Shown here: positions 8,924-18,486 of the stretch, in pieces | How positions within the stretch are numbered: the stretch's first letter is position 1 | Layout: the number at the start of each line of letters is the position of its first letter | Origin: Burkholderia stabilis | Lineage (GTDB): Bacteria > Pseudomonadota > Gammaproteobacteria > Burkholderiales > Burkholderiaceae | Assembly (NCBI RefSeq): GCF_001742165.1 | Contig: NZ_CP016444.1 | Location: 1,258,976-1,322,975 of the forward strand | Direction of reading: 5' to 3' | Length of the DNA: 64,000 nt | Position numbers and translations under genes: made by a program | Notes under the pieces: model-generated | Database searches by the model: none | What the model was told of the DNA's origin: nothing | What the model saw: only the letters and a program-made list of their open reading frames with translations

Positions 8924-9592
8924 TCACGACGATGCGACCGGTTCGGTCTTGCGGCTGACTCGCCGGGCTTTCGCGGCGGGCTTCGCGCCGGCCGCGGGCT
9001 TCACGCCTTCGAAGAACATCGTGGCGAGCTGGTCAGCGACCTTGTCCAGCGAGCCCTTCTTCGGGTCGAACCAGGTCTGGACCGAGTTGATGCAACCGAG
9101 GACGAACACGCGGCACAGTGCGATGTCGACGTCCTCGCGCAGGAGCCCTTCGGCGCGCAAGCCATCGAACACCTCAGTCCACAGCTGCTGATGGCGCGCG
9201 CGCCGCTTGATCTGGCGCTCCCGTACCTTGTCCGGAAGCTGGGTCAGCAGCCTGCCGTGCGCCAGCGCGTAGTCGCCGAACTTGATCAGCCCGCTCATCT
9301 GCCCGATCAGCGCCGCCTTGAAACGCGCCTCGGCCGTCGCATCGGGCGGCAGCGCGTCGAAATGCTCCTTGATGTGCTGCACGATGCTGTCCGCGCCGTG
9401 CTCCATCACGACGTCGACCAGTTCTTCCTTCGACGAGAAGTGATAGTAGATGCTGGCCGCCTCGATGCCGGCCTGGTCCGCGATGGAGCGCATCGTCGTC
9501 GCGGCATAGCCCTGCATCGCAAAGGAGCGCGCGGCAAGCCGCAGCAAGGTTTCCCGGGTATCCGCGCTGGGATTTACATTTCGCTTTCGCAC
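8924..9592 (-). CDS. TetR/AcrR family transcriptional regulator
   Basis: A 222-residue TetR-type repressor beginning with a GTG at 9592 (MRKRNVNPSADTRETLLRLAARSFAMQG). The N-terminal helix-turn-helix MRSIADQAGIEAASIYYHFSSKEEL is textbook. The C-terminal ligand domain is all-helical and ends in a basic, Ala-rich tail. TetR dimers bind dyads of about 15-20 bp, which matches the recurring ATCTAAC-AACG-TAGAT sites in this cluster. It probably releases DNA when it binds an acyl-CoA or pathway intermediate; that link is inferred from position. No copy of the dyad is obvious at its own promoter. Confidence 0.93.
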   Translation of the reverse strand: MRKRNVNPSADTRETLLRLAARSFAMQGYAATTMRSIADQAGIEAASIYYHFSSKEELVDVVMEHGADSIVQHIKEHFDALPPDATAEARFKAALIGQMSGLIKFGDYALAHGRLLTQLPDKVRERQIKRRARHQQLWTEVFDGLRAEGLLREDVDIALCRVFVLGCINSVQTWFDPKKGSLDKVADQLATMFFEGVKPAAGAKPAAKARRVSRKTEPVASS

Positions 9593-10087
9593 GTTCGTGT
9601 ATCAGCCGTCTGCTGTTATCAAGATGAAGTGAAGAGATCCGGATGCCGCATGAGCGACGGCCCGGCCGCGCGGCGTCGTGCAGGACGCCCGGCGAGTGAT
9701 CATCCCGTGCCGCTCCGGTGCGCCGATGGCGGCGTGTCTCCGTCTCCCCGGGTACTGCCTGATCCTGTCGAATGCCGCCATGCGGCACAAAACTAATGTT
9801 CGAGAGGGTAGCGTATTTTCAGGGCGCGAGCCAGCGAACCAAAACACCGTCGGCGAACCCGCCGCGCGTGGTTCGCCGGCCGCTGGATTGCCTGAATCTC
9901 TCGTCGATGAATCGACGTTGCGAAGCCGTTCGCGGAATGCCGCGGAACCGCGCATCTTCCGAACGATCACTGTACGGAACGCCGTGGCCGCTCGCGTTGA
10001 CACGTATGCGCCCGCCAGCGAAGTTTGAAGGCTCGACGGGCCATACGACCGGTCCGCCCTTCTCCGTCAGTCATTCATCGCCCTGCC
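9593..10087. other. Intergenic region between TetR and second hydrolase
   Basis: A divergent 495-bp gap without a convincing gene. It contains an imperfect dyad just upstream of tetR (GTATCAGC...GCTGTTATC, about 9599-9620) that might serve autoregulation, and one GTACGGAAC copy at 9972-9980 before the hydrolase gene. Confidence 0.4.
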
Positions 10088-10999
10088 ATGCCTTCATCAA
10101 CCGAATCCGTCGTGCGAGCCTCGACCAAGCCGGGCAACCGGCTGCCCGGCACCCCCGACCCCGCGCACCTGTGGCGCACCGCAGACGGCGTGCGGCTCGC
10201 CGGCGATACGTGGGGGCATCCCGACGCCCCGCTCGTGGTGTTGCTCCATGGCGGCGGGCAGACACGTCATGCATGGGGCGGCACGGGGGCGCTGCTGGGT
10301 AGCACCGGCTACTTTGCCGTCGCCTACGATGCGCGCGGGCATGGAGACTCGGACTGGAGCCCCGCAGGCGACTACGGCCAGGACGCGTTCGTCAGCGACT
10401 TGCGCCACGTCGTCGATGTGCTTGGCGGCCGGCGGCCGATACTCATCGGCGCATCGCTGGGCGGCGGCACCAGCCTCGTCGCGATCGGAGAATGCCGGAT
10501 CGATGCGCGCGCGCTGATCCTGGTCGACATCGTGCCGTACACCGAGCCGGCCGGTGTCGCCCGCATCAGGACGTTCATGCAGCAGAATCCCGACGGCTTC
10601 GGCTCGCTCGACGAGGTCGCCGACGCGATCGGCCGCTACCGCTCGAGCCGGTCGCGGCCGGGCAATCACGCCGGCCTGTCGAAGAATGTGCGGCTCGGCG
10701 ACGACGGCCGTTACCACTGGCACTGGGACCCGCGCTTCCTGTCGGGGACGACCGATCTCGCTGCCCGTCACGCGCGCTTCTCGGCCTGCGCGCGCAACCT
10801 CGCGCTCCCCACGCTACTGGTGCGCGGCGGCAGTTCCGACGTGGTCAGCGAAGCGGGCGTTCGCGAGTTTCTCGAACTCTGTCCGCACGCGGAATACGTG
10901 AACGTCGCCGCGGCGGGACACATGGTCGCCGGCGATCGAAACGATGTGTTCGGCCAGGCTGCCGAGCAGTTTCTTGCGCGCCACGTCGCCTCTGCATAG
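10088..10999 (+). CDS. Alpha/beta hydrolase
   Basis: A 303-residue alpha/beta hydrolase, paralogous along its whole length to the product of 7961-8872. Start MPSSTESVV at 10088. It has the oxyanion HG motif (VVLLHGGGQTRHAW), a good nucleophile elbow LIGASLGGGTS with Ser, an acid region LLVRGGSSDVVS and the catalytic His in AAGHMVAG. Unlike its paralogue it should be catalytically competent, as an esterase, lactonase or C-C hydrolase. GTACGGAAC lies about 110 bp upstream. It is convergent with the SnoaL-like gene. Substrate unknown. Confidence 0.9.
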   Translation: MPSSTESVVRASTKPGNRLPGTPDPAHLWRTADGVRLAGDTWGHPDAPLVVLLHGGGQTRHAWGGTGALLGSTGYFAVAYDARGHGDSDWSPAGDYGQDAFVSDLRHVVDVLGGRRPILIGASLGGGTSLVAIGECRIDARALILVDIVPYTEPAGVARIRTFMQQNPDGFGSLDEVADAIGRYRSSRSRPGNHAGLSKNVRLGDDGRYHWHWDPRFLSGTTDLAARHARFSACARNLALPTLLVRGGSSDVVSEAGVREFLELCPHAEYVNVAAAGHMVAGDRNDVFGQAAEQFLARHVASA

Positions 11000-11006
11000 C
11001 CACCAC

Positions 11007-11030
11007 GCGCGGGCGCTCGAACACCCGCGC
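11007..11030. terminator. Hairpin between convergent genes
   Basis: GCGCGGG (11007-11013) pairs with CCCGCGC (11024-11030), located between the hydrolase (ends 10999) and the convergent SnoaL-like gene (ends 11048). No T-tract, so only moderately supported. Confidence 0.4.
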
Positions 11031-11047
11031 ATGCGGATCGCGCGGAT

Positions 11048-11461
11048 TCAGATCGGCGGTGTTTCAGGCGAAGTCGAGAAATGGTGCTGGCGTATTTTCC
11101 ATTCGCCCTGCTGCAACGCGATCACGAGCGTCGTGCGCAAGCGCGAGCGTGACGTGTTGCCGTCACCGAGCACGAACGCGAATTCGCCGTAGCCTTGCGC
11201 GAGAAAACAGTCGTCGCCCAAGCGGATGAAGTGCTGCTCCACCAGCGCCAGCGTCGCCGACCGGATCACGCCGTCGTACGACGCGAAGTACGCGCGAATC
11301 GCGTCGCGCCCGGCCGAATGGCCGGGCCGGCCGCCAAAGAACAGCGCATCCGCCGTGTAGATACTTGTCAGCGCATCGGGATTCCAGTCGCGTGCGGCCG
11401 CGTTCCACGCGGCCTGCACGATTGCCAGCGCGGGGCCGGGTGTGTCGCTCGTTCCAACCAT
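11048..11461 (-). CDS. SnoaL-like/DUF4440-type cystatin-fold protein
   Basis: A 137-residue protein of the NTF2/SnoaL fold (SgcJ/EcaC-like group). Pattern: helical start ALAIVQAAWNAAARDWNPDALTSIYTADALFFGG, AGRDAIRAYFASY, and beta strands ending TTLVIALQQGEWKIRQHHFS. The WNPDALTSIYTADALF block is typical of the family, and QGEWKIRQHH is its usual last strand. The ribosome-binding site AGGAGA precedes the ATG at 11461. Members act as small isomerases, hydrolases or ligand-binding partners. It follows the nitroreductase gene on the same strand by 122 bp. Exact role unknown. Confidence 0.85.
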   Translation of the reverse strand: MVGTSDTPGPALAIVQAAWNAAARDWNPDALTSIYTADALFFGGRPGHSAGRDAIRAYFASYDGVIRSATLALVEQHFIRLGDDCFLAQGYGEFAFVLGDGNTSRSRLRTTLVIALQQGEWKIRQHHFSTSPETPPI

Positions 11462-11583
11462 CGTGTCTTCTCCTGCCCTGGGGCGCCAGCCGGCGCCGTT
11501 GCCGATTGCATTTGCCGATCCACCCGTCCGTTACCGCCGCGCATAGGCATCGGCGGATACCGACCCGAGCAGAACGGCACCCG

Positions 11584-12297
11584 TCAAACCATCTGCATCA
11601 CATCCGCCGTCGCCACGCGCGTGGAGCGGAACGCGTTCGCCGGATGCGCCATGTCGGCATAACCGAACCCGATGCCGCAGACGAATTTCCGCTCGTCGCC
11701 GATACCGAAATAGCGGCGGATGAATCGGGCGTGATGCGCCAGCGCCGCCTGTGCCGTCGTCGCAATGCCATGCGCGCGCGCCGCCAGCATGAACGATGCG
11801 ACGAATGCGCCGCAGTCGAGCGCCGCATACGGCCCCAGTTCGGCCGGTATCGTCAGCAACGCGACATGCGGCGCGCCGAACAGCCGGAAATTCTCGGCGA
11901 CCTGCCGCTCGCGCGCCGGCCTGTCGCTGCGCGCGATGCCGAGCGCCGCATAGAGCGCGTATCCGACTTCCCTGCGCCGCTCGCCGTACACGCCGCGATA
12001 TTCGTCGGGGAACGGGATGTCGGAATCGATCCCCGGATGCTGCGCGGCATGCGCGACGAGCGCCGCGCGGAAACGCTCGGTCGTGTCGCGGGACGTCACG
12101 GTCGCGTGCCACGGCTGCACGTTGCACCACGACGCCGCGCGTTTCGCGATGTCGACGATGCGCTCGATCACGTCGGTCGGCACGGCATCCGGCAGGTACG
12201 CGCGGCAGGTGAAACGCTCGGACGAAAGGCGGTCGATCGCTTCCGCGTCGGCGATCGCGCGAATGCCCGAATCCTCGTACTCGGCTTGCGCTTGCAT
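11584..12297 (-). CDS. Nitroreductase family flavoprotein
   Basis: A 237-residue FMN-dependent nitroreductase-fold oxidoreductase. The start MQAQAEYED at 12297 has a GGGAGA ribosome-binding site. Family signatures: RFTCRAYLPDAVPTDVIERIVDIAKRAASWCNVQPWHATVTS (N-terminal FMN phosphate and ribityl contacts), the mid-protein GPYAALDCGAFVASFMLAARAHGIATTAQAAL, and IGFGYADMAHPANAFRSTR at the end. It would reduce a nitro, quinone, enone or halogenated group using NAD(P)H. It lies immediately downstream of operator-like site D and is followed by the SnoaL-like gene. The physiological substrate is not evident. Confidence 0.9.
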   Translation of the reverse strand: MQAQAEYEDSGIRAIADAEAIDRLSSERFTCRAYLPDAVPTDVIERIVDIAKRAASWCNVQPWHATVTSRDTTERFRAALVAHAAQHPGIDSDIPFPDEYRGVYGERRREVGYALYAALGIARSDRPARERQVAENFRLFGAPHVALLTIPAELGPYAALDCGAFVASFMLAARAHGIATTAQAALAHHARFIRRYFGIGDERKFVCGIGFGYADMAHPANAFRSTRVATADVMQMV

Positions 12298-12349
12298 GAA
12301 ACGTCTCCCATTACCGGCACCTGACGGTACCGTATCCACCCAATGGAAC

Positions 12350-12367
12350 TACCATTAGTTAGTCGTC
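12350..12367. promoter_or_regulatory. Operator-like site D
   Basis: ACTACCATTAGTTAGTCG; its complement CGACTAACTAATGGTAGT resembles sites A and B. It lies about 55 bp before the nitroreductase start. Confidence 0.35.
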
Positions 12368-12400
12368 GAAGCCGGCTTGCGCCTGCATCCGGCCTGATTG

Positions 12401-13189
12401 TCAGGGCTCGCAGTCGACGTCGCTCAGGATGAAGGACAGCGTCTCGGCCGCCGCCTTCAATTCGGGCATCACGCGCTGGCGGATCGCCATCATGTCCGGC
12501 TCCAGTTCCACGGCGCCGCAATTCAGCGCCATCAGCGTGCGGGTCCGGCCGACCACGATCGGCAATGCGATGCCGTAGGCGTTGCGCTGATATTCGCCGA
12601 CCGACATGCACACGCCCGACTGCTTCAGATCGTCGAACGCCGCATCGAGGTTCTCGCGCACGCTGCCCGCATCGTCTCCCGCCGCGTCGAGCAATTCGGC
12701 CATCAACGGCTCGCGCATCGCGTCCGGCAGCCCGTACAGATACGCGCGGCCGACCGAGGTCGTCGCCATCGGCAGCAGCGAACCGACGCCCAGGCGCAGC
12801 GTCGCGATCCGGGCGCTCGCGCGCCACGCGATATACACCATGTCGAGCCGATGCGGGACTGCGAGCGCGACCGACAGGTTCAGCTTGTCGGCCAGTTTCT
12901 GCATCACGGGCGTGACGAGACGTGTGACGGGATTCGCTTCCAGATAGGCGTGGCCGATGCTCAATGCGCCGGCGCTGAGTTCGAACTGGCGCCCGCCGCC
13001 CACGCGGCGCAGGTAGCCGATCGAAATCAGCGTCGTGGTCAGCCGCGATACCGTGGCTTTCGGCAGCCCGGTGCGCCGCACCAGCTCCGCGTTGGACAGC
13101 GGCGCGCGGGCCGCGCGAAACGCGTGGAGCACCTCGAGCCCGCGTTCGACGGTCAGCGTGACGCCCTGTTGCTTGTCGGACCTGTTCAT
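12401..13189 (-). CDS. IclR family transcriptional regulator
   Basis: A 262-residue IclR regulator. The start MNRSDKQQG at 13189 lies only 7 bp after the stop of the second IclR gene, so the two are one transcript. The winged helix-turn-helix is at the N-terminus (LSNAELVRRTGLPKATVSRLTTTLISIGYL), followed by the IclR effector domain (ATLRLGVGSLLPMATTSVGRAYL, CMSVGEYQRNAYGIALPIV). IclR proteins activate or repress aromatic and acid catabolic operons. The repeated GTACGGAAC element in this cluster is a candidate binding site for one or both of the pair, an inference from context. Confidence 0.92.
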   Translation of the reverse strand: MNRSDKQQGVTLTVERGLEVLHAFRAARAPLSNAELVRRTGLPKATVSRLTTTLISIGYLRRVGGGRQFELSAGALSIGHAYLEANPVTRLVTPVMQKLADKLNLSVALAVPHRLDMVYIAWRASARIATLRLGVGSLLPMATTSVGRAYLYGLPDAMREPLMAELLDAAGDDAGSVRENLDAAFDDLKQSGVCMSVGEYQRNAYGIALPIVVGRTRTLMALNCGAVELEPDMMAIRQRVMPELKAAAETLSFILSDVDCEP

Positions 13190-13196
13190 GTTCGTG

Positions 13197-14066
13197 TCAG
13201 TCGATGACGACCGCCTGTTCCTGCAGATGCTGGGCCGCCGCCACCAGCCGCGGCCCGAGTTCCCGTTCGACCCGCGCACGCCCGAGCCGCGCGCTGCGCC
13301 CGATGCAGGCGAGCACGAGCGGCGTGTGATCCTGGACCACCAGCGGCACCGCGAGAATCGTCAGATCCGGCTCCCACTCGCCGAGCGACATGCAATAGCC
13401 GACGTTGTGCACCTGCGAAATGCCTTCGCTGATGCGGCGGCGCAGGTTGGGCCAGTCGCGGCCCGTCTTGCGTTCGATGTTGCCGAGCAGGTAGAAGCGT
13501 TCGAGTTCCGGCAACGCGGCCAGCAACGCCCAGCCCATCGGCGACGAGGCGATACGCAGGCGCGTGCCCGCGTACAGCTTCAGGTCGACCGACGCCGGCT
13601 TGCTCGCGCACGTTTCCAGCACGATCACGTCGAGACGGTCGCGCGTGCCGAGCATCACGTAGGTGTCGTTCGTGTTCGCGAACGCCTGCATTTCGAGCCG
13701 CGCGAGCAGTTGAACGTTGGAATGCGCGATCGCCGCATAGCCGAGCGACAGCACGGGGGCCGCCAGCCGATACTTGCGGCGCTGCGGCGAGTAATGAAGG
13801 TAGCCGAGCGCGACGAGCGAGCGCACCATCCGCGACACCGTCGGCGCGGGGATGCCCGTTTCGATCACGAGTTCCTGATTGCCGAGCCACGGCTCGTGCG
13901 GCGAGAACGCGGCCAGGATCGCCAGGCTGCGCGCCAGCGGAACGACCATCGCACCGGACGCGGGCCCGCCGTCCGGACGCTCGCTGTCTCCGATCGGCGC
14001 GTCGTGCCAATTCGCGTCTTCCTGCCCTGACAGGGGCAGCGCTGCCCGGTTTGCCTGCGGCGACAT
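13197..14066 (-). CDS. IclR family transcriptional regulator (second of a pair)
   Basis: A 289-residue IclR regulator if started at MSPQANRAALPL (14066), which has GGAG at proper spacing; in-frame ATGs at 14078, 14108 and 14147 are alternatives. The winged helix-turn-helix reads LVIETGIPAPTVSRMVRSLVALGYLHY. The effector domain includes RLRIASSPMGWALLAALPE and YCMSLGEWEPDLTILAVPLV. It is the upstream member of a two-gene IclR operon, and two GTACGGAAC elements lie in its promoter region (14234-14242 and 14343-14351), suggesting autoregulation. The two proteins are diverged, so they probably sense different ligands or form heteromers. Confidence 0.9.
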   Translation of the reverse strand: MSPQANRAALPLSGQEDANWHDAPIGDSERPDGGPASGAMVVPLARSLAILAAFSPHEPWLGNQELVIETGIPAPTVSRMVRSLVALGYLHYSPQRRKYRLAAPVLSLGYAAIAHSNVQLLARLEMQAFANTNDTYVMLGTRDRLDVIVLETCASKPASVDLKLYAGTRLRIASSPMGWALLAALPELERFYLLGNIERKTGRDWPNLRRRISEGISQVHNVGYCMSLGEWEPDLTILAVPLVVQDHTPLVLACIGRSARLGRARVERELGPRLVAAAQHLQEQAVVID

Positions 14067-14503
14067 CGATTGCTCCATTTGTCTCGATCTGGCTCTGGAA
14101 GCGGCCATGAACTGCTCGTCCCGATCGGTCGGGGCGGGACGCCACACACGGTGGCGGCGCTCGCCCCATGCGACCGTCGGATGGCTTCATTACACGAGCC
14201 AACCGGGAAACGAGTCAATTGTAGCGCTGATATGTTCCGTACTTTGAAACAGAAATCGGCGCAAAAAATCGGCTGCTCCCGGTCTGAAGCGGGGCTTTCC
14301 CGACAATTTCGAGACGGAACGCGTGCAGGGAGATCAGTCGATGTACGGAACACAAAATCGATTCCGGACGGCCATCGAGGCGCTGCGGCACGACGGCCGG
14401 CGCGCGGCCCGCCCTCCCCGAACCCGATCGATTCGAGCCGCGCCGCGCGACAGGCCGTTGTGTCGCAACGGCCTGCCGCATCACGCATCCGGCGCGGCGC
14501 GCG
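14067..14503. promoter_or_regulatory. Promoter region of the IclR pair
   Basis: A 437-bp gap between the IclR operon start and the end of pyc. It contains GTTCCGTAC at 14234-14242 and its inverse GTACGGAAC at 14343-14351, 100 bp apart, a spacing suited to looping. No gene is visible. Confidence 0.45.
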
Positions 14504-17500
14504 TTACGCGGCGCCCTTCAGCTCGATCAGCAGATCCTTCGCCGCGACGCGCTCTCCGGGCTTCACGTGCACGGCCGCGATCTCGCAATCGCGCTCTGCT
14601 GCGATGTGGGTTTCCATCTTCATCGCCTCGAGCGCGATCAGCGTCGTGCCGGCCGTCACGCGCTGGCCCGGCTGCACGGCCACCGTCACGACCGAGCCCG
14701 GCATCGGCGCGGCCACGTGCAGCGGATTGCCCGGATCGGCGCGTTGCAGGCCGTGCCGCTCCTTGCCCGCATGCACGACCGTCTTCTGCTCGACCAGCGC
14801 AGAACGCGACTGACCGTTCAGCTCGAACAGCACCTTCACGATGCCGTCCTGCGCATCGGCGTGCTGCCCCTGCAGCGACACGAGCAGCGTCTTGCCCGGC
14901 GAGATGTCGATCGCCACTTCCTCCTGCGGCTGCAGCCCGTACAGGAACGCGGACGTCGGCACCACCGACGTGTCGCTGTACGCGCGCACGTGCGCGTAAT
15001 AGTCGACCGTCTGCTTCGGATACATCAGGTACGACGCGAGTTGCCGGTCGTCGAGCGGCTGCTCGCACGCGGCCTCGGCCTGCGTGCGCGCCGCGTCGAG
15101 ATCGACCGGCGCGATCTGGTCGCCGGGGCGATACGGCGCGGGCGGCTCGCTCTTGAGCACCTTGCGCGACAGGTCCGCCGGGAAGCCGTCCGGCGGGAAG
15201 CCCAGTTCGCCCTTGAACAGCGACACGACCGACTCGGGGAATGCGATGTCCTTGTCCGGGTTGCGCACGTCGTCCACGGCCAGATCGTTCGCGACCATCA
15301 TCAGCGCCATGTCGCCGACCACCTTCGACGTCGGCGTCACCTTGACGATGTCGCCGAACAGCCGGTTCACGTCCGCATACGCGCGCGACACCTCGGTCCA
15401 GCGATGATCGATGCCGAGCGAGCGCGCCTGCTCGCGCAGGTTCGTGTACTGGCCGCCGGGCATTTCGTGGCGGTACACGTCGGCCGTGCCCGCGCGAATC
15501 TCCGATTCGAACGGCGCGTAGTAGCGGCGCACGCCTTCCCAGTACATCGACGCTTCGTGCAGGCGGTCCGCGTTCAGCCCCGGATCGCGCGCGCTGCCCG
15601 CGAGCGCGGCCGCGATGCTCGACAGGTTCGGCTGCGACGTGAGCCCGCTCATCGCATCGAGCGCGCCGTCCACCGCGTCGCAACCCGCTTCGACCGCCGC
15701 GAGCACCGACGCCGCGGCGATGCCGCTCGTGTCGTGCGTATGGAAATGCACGGGCAGCCCGGTTTCCTCCTTGAGCGCCTTCACGAGCGTGGCGACCGCC
15801 TGCGGGCGGCAGATGCCCGCCATGTCCTTGATGCCCAGCACGTGCACGCCGGCCTGCTGCAGCTCGCGCGCGATGCCGACGTAATACTTGAGGTCGTATT
15901 TCGAACGCGACGTGTCGAACAGATCGCCGGTGTAGCAGATCGCGCCTTCGCACAGCATCCCGCTTTCGCCCACTGCATCGATCGCGACGCGCATGTTGCG
16001 CACCCAGTTCAGCGAATCGAATACGCGGAACACGTCGACGCCCGCGCTCGCCGCTTGCTGCACGAAGAAACGCACGACGTTGTCCGCGTAGTTCGTATAG
16101 CCGACCGCGTTCGAGCCGCGCAGCAGCATCTGGAACAGGATGTTCGGCACGCGCTCGCGCAGCAGCGCGAGGCGTTCCCACGGGTCTTCCTTCAGGAAGC
16201 GCAGCGCGACGTCGAAGGTCGCGCCGCCCCAGCATTCGAGCGAGAACAGCTGCGACAGCTCGCGCGCGTAGAACGGTGCGATCGGCAGCATGTCGGCGGT
16301 ACGCATGCGCGTCGCGAAGAGCGACTGGTGCGCGTCGCGCATCGTCGTGTCGGTCAGCAGCACCTGCTTCTGGTCCAGCATCCAGCGCGCGAATTTCTCC
16401 GGCCCGAGTTCGCGCAGCCGGTCGCGCGTGCCGGCCGGAATCGCCGTGGCCGTATCGATCTTCGGCAGCACCGGTTTCGACAGCGGCAGCGCCGGCAGCG
16501 TGCGGCCGTTCATCTCGGCGTTGCCGTTCACGTTCAGCTCGCCGAGATAGCGCAGCAGCTTCGTCGCGCGATCGCCGCGCTTCGCGAATTCGAGCAGCTC
16601 CGGCGTTTTGTCGATGAAGCGCGTCGTCACGTCGCCGGCGATGAACGCCGGATGGTTGATCACGTTTTCGAGGAACTGCAGGTTCGACGTGACGCCGCGA
16701 ATCCGGAACTCGCGCAGTGCGCGATCCATCCGGTGAATCGATTCTGCGGCCGTCGGCGCCCACGTCGTCACCTTGACGAGCAGCGAATCGTAGTACGGCG
16801 TGATCACCGCGCCGCCGTACGCGGTGCCCGCGTCGAGCCGCACGCCGAAGCCTGCCGCGCTGCGGTACGCAGTGAGCCGCCCGTAGTCGGGCAGGAAGTC
16901 GTTCTCCGGGTCCTCCGTCGTGATCCGGCATTGCAGCGCGTTGCCGTTCAGCGGGATCGCCTGCTGCGCCGGCACGCCGGCCGCGCGCTCGACGATCGCG
17001 CCGTCGTCGTTCGCGACGTCCTCCGCGAGCCCGATCCGGCCGCCTTCCGTGATGCGGATCTGCGCCTTCACGATGTCGATCCCGGTAATCATCTCGGTCA
17101 CCGTGTGCTCGACCTGGATGCGCGGGTTCACCTCGATGAAGTAGAACTGGCCGCTGTCGGCATCCATCAGGAATTCGACGGTGCCCGCATGCGTATAACC
17201 AACGGCGCGCATCAGGCGCAGCGCCGATTCGCACAGCGCCTGCCGGCCCGCATGATCGAGATACGGCGCCGGCGCGCGTTCGACCACCTTCTGGTTGCGC
17301 CGCTGCACCGTGCAATCGCGTTCGTACAGGTGCACGACCGTGCCGTGCAGATCGCCGAGCACCTGCACCTCGACGTGCCGCGCGTTGCGCACGAGCTTCT
17401 CGACGTACACCTCGTCGTTGCCGAACGCGGCCAGCGCCTCGCGCCGTGCGACCGGCAGCAGCGTCTCGAGATCCTGGGCGTTTTCCAGTACGCGCATCCC

Positions 17501-18022
17501 GCGCCCGCCGCCACCCCAGCTCGCCTTGAGCATCAGCGGATAGCCGACTTCCGCGGCCAGCGCCTTGCACACGTCGAGATCGTCCGGCAGCGGCGTGGTC
17601 GCGGGCATCACCGGCACGCCGGCCGCGATCGCCGCGTTGCGGGCGGCCACCTTGTTGCCGAGCGTGCGCATCACGTCGGGTGACGGGCCGATCCAGCGAA
17701 TGCCCGCGTCGATCACGGCCTGCGCGAAATCGGGGTTCTCCGACAGGAAGCCGTAACCCGGATGAATCGCGTCGACCTTCGCCTGCCGCGCGACGCGCAG
17801 GATGTCGTCGATGTCGAGATAGGCAGCAAGCGGCTTCTTGCCCTCGCCGATCAGGTAGCTCTCGTCCGCCTTGAAGCGATGCAGCGCGAGCCGGTCTTCC
17901 TTCGAATAGATCGCCACGGTGCGGATGTTCAGCTCGGCGGCGGCGCGCATCACGCGAATCGAGATTTCCGAACGGTTCGCGATCAGGATGGACTGGATGG
18001 GAGTAGGTGTCACGGCGACCAT
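14504..18022 (-). CDS. pyc: Pyruvate carboxylase
   Basis: A 1172-residue single-chain, biotin-dependent pyruvate carboxylase, full length for the family. It makes oxaloacetate from pyruvate, bicarbonate and ATP. Domain order: biotin carboxylase (residues about 10-460, ATP-grasp glycine loop WGGGGRGMRVLEN, EVNPRIQVEHTVTE), carboxyltransferase (about 540-810, TMRDAHQSLFATR, LECWGGATFDVALRFL, GIKDMAGICRP), the carboxylase-conserved region, and a C-terminal biotinyl domain with EAMKMETHI (biotinyl Lys K1135). It probably replenishes the TCA cycle when the cluster feeds acetyl-CoA. It is transcribed alone or from upstream of the small gene at 18292-18486. Confidence 0.97.
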   Translation of the reverse strand: MVAVTPTPIQSILIANRSEISIRVMRAAAELNIRTVAIYSKEDRLALHRFKADESYLIGEGKKPLAAYLDIDDILRVARQAKVDAIHPGYGFLSENPDFAQAVIDAGIRWIGPSPDVMRTLGNKVAARNAAIAAGVPVMPATTPLPDDLDVCKALAAEVGYPLMLKASWGGGGRGMRVLENAQDLETLLPVARREALAAFGNDEVYVEKLVRNARHVEVQVLGDLHGTVVHLYERDCTVQRRNQKVVERAPAPYLDHAGRQALCESALRLMRAVGYTHAGTVEFLMDADSGQFYFIEVNPRIQVEHTVTEMITGIDIVKAQIRITEGGRIGLAEDVANDDGAIVERAAGVPAQQAIPLNGNALQCRITTEDPENDFLPDYGRLTAYRSAAGFGVRLDAGTAYGGAVITPYYDSLLVKVTTWAPTAAESIHRMDRALREFRIRGVTSNLQFLENVINHPAFIAGDVTTRFIDKTPELLEFAKRGDRATKLLRYLGELNVNGNAEMNGRTLPALPLSKPVLPKIDTATAIPAGTRDRLRELGPEKFARWMLDQKQVLLTDTTMRDAHQSLFATRMRTADMLPIAPFYARELSQLFSLECWGGATFDVALRFLKEDPWERLALLRERVPNILFQMLLRGSNAVGYTNYADNVVRFFVQQAASAGVDVFRVFDSLNWVRNMRVAIDAVGESGMLCEGAICYTGDLFDTSRSKYDLKYYVGIARELQQAGVHVLGIKDMAGICRPQAVATLVKALKEETGLPVHFHTHDTSGIAAASVLAAVEAGCDAVDGALDAMSGLTSQPNLSSIAAALAGSARDPGLNADRLHEASMYWEGVRRYYAPFESEIRAGTADVYRHEMPGGQYTNLREQARSLGIDHRWTEVSRAYADVNRLFGDIVKVTPTSKVVGDMALMMVANDLAVDDVRNPDKDIAFPESVVSLFKGELGFPPDGFPADLSRKVLKSEPPAPYRPGDQIAPVDLDAARTQAEAACEQPLDDRQLASYLMYPKQTVDYYAHVRAYSDTSVVPTSAFLYGLQPQEEVAIDISPGKTLLVSLQGQHADAQDGIVKVLFELNGQSRSALVEQKTVVHAGKERHGLQRADPGNPLHVAAPMPGSVVTVAVQPGQRVTAGTTLIALEAMKMETHIAAERDCEIAAVHVKPGERVAAKDLLIELKGAA

Positions 18023-18291
18023 GGATAGTGAATAGTTGAATTAAGCTCGCTGACGCGCCGTCCTCCGCCCGCCTGCTTCACTGGACGGCATGCGGATCGT
18101 CGCATCGGTCATTCGCGGTTGCATCGTCCCGGCTTTCGCCAGTCAACATCTTCGTCATATCGCCGTGGAGCCGCTATCGACATCGCGACGACGAACAGCA
18201 TTCAGCCGACCAACCGGGAAGACGAACAGCAGACCGGCTGGCCGGTCGTCAATCAGGACTCGGCGGGCCCGTGCCCCGGCCCGCCACGACC

Positions 18292-18486
18292 TCAGTCGCG
18301 GTGCTCGAAAAGCGGCGCGTGATCCATCCAGTCGTAGCCCGCACCGGATTTCGCCCACGCCCAGTTCGCCTCGCCGCGCCGGTCACCGGAGCGCACCGTC
18401 GATTGAACGCCCTCCGCGCCGTGCTCATGCACAATCCCGCGCGCGCCGTCCTCCAGGACGACATCTCGTTTGTGGCAGCCAGTCAT
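18292..18486 (-). CDS. Small protein with conserved YDWMDHAPLF tail (copy 1)
   Basis: A 64-residue reading frame with a good GAGGTG ribosome-binding site. Its C-terminus ENWAWA-type segment (NWAWAKSGAG, then YDWMDHAPLFEHRD) is shared with a second small gene at 18967-19170, and the DNA similarity continues about 100 bp past the stop codon. It lies 270 bp before pyc on the same strand. The N-terminal half is not conserved between the copies, so the tail is the functional part. No known family recognised; too short and polar for a membrane protein. Confidence 0.55.
   Translation of the reverse strand: MTGCHKRDVVLEDGARGIVHEHGAEGVQSTVRSGDRRGEANWAWAKSGAGYDWMDHAPLFEHRD

Noticed and set aside
14567..17683. 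A 1,038-codon plus-strand frame over pyc
   Set aside because: Shadow of pyruvate carboxylase; the minus-strand product has every family motif.
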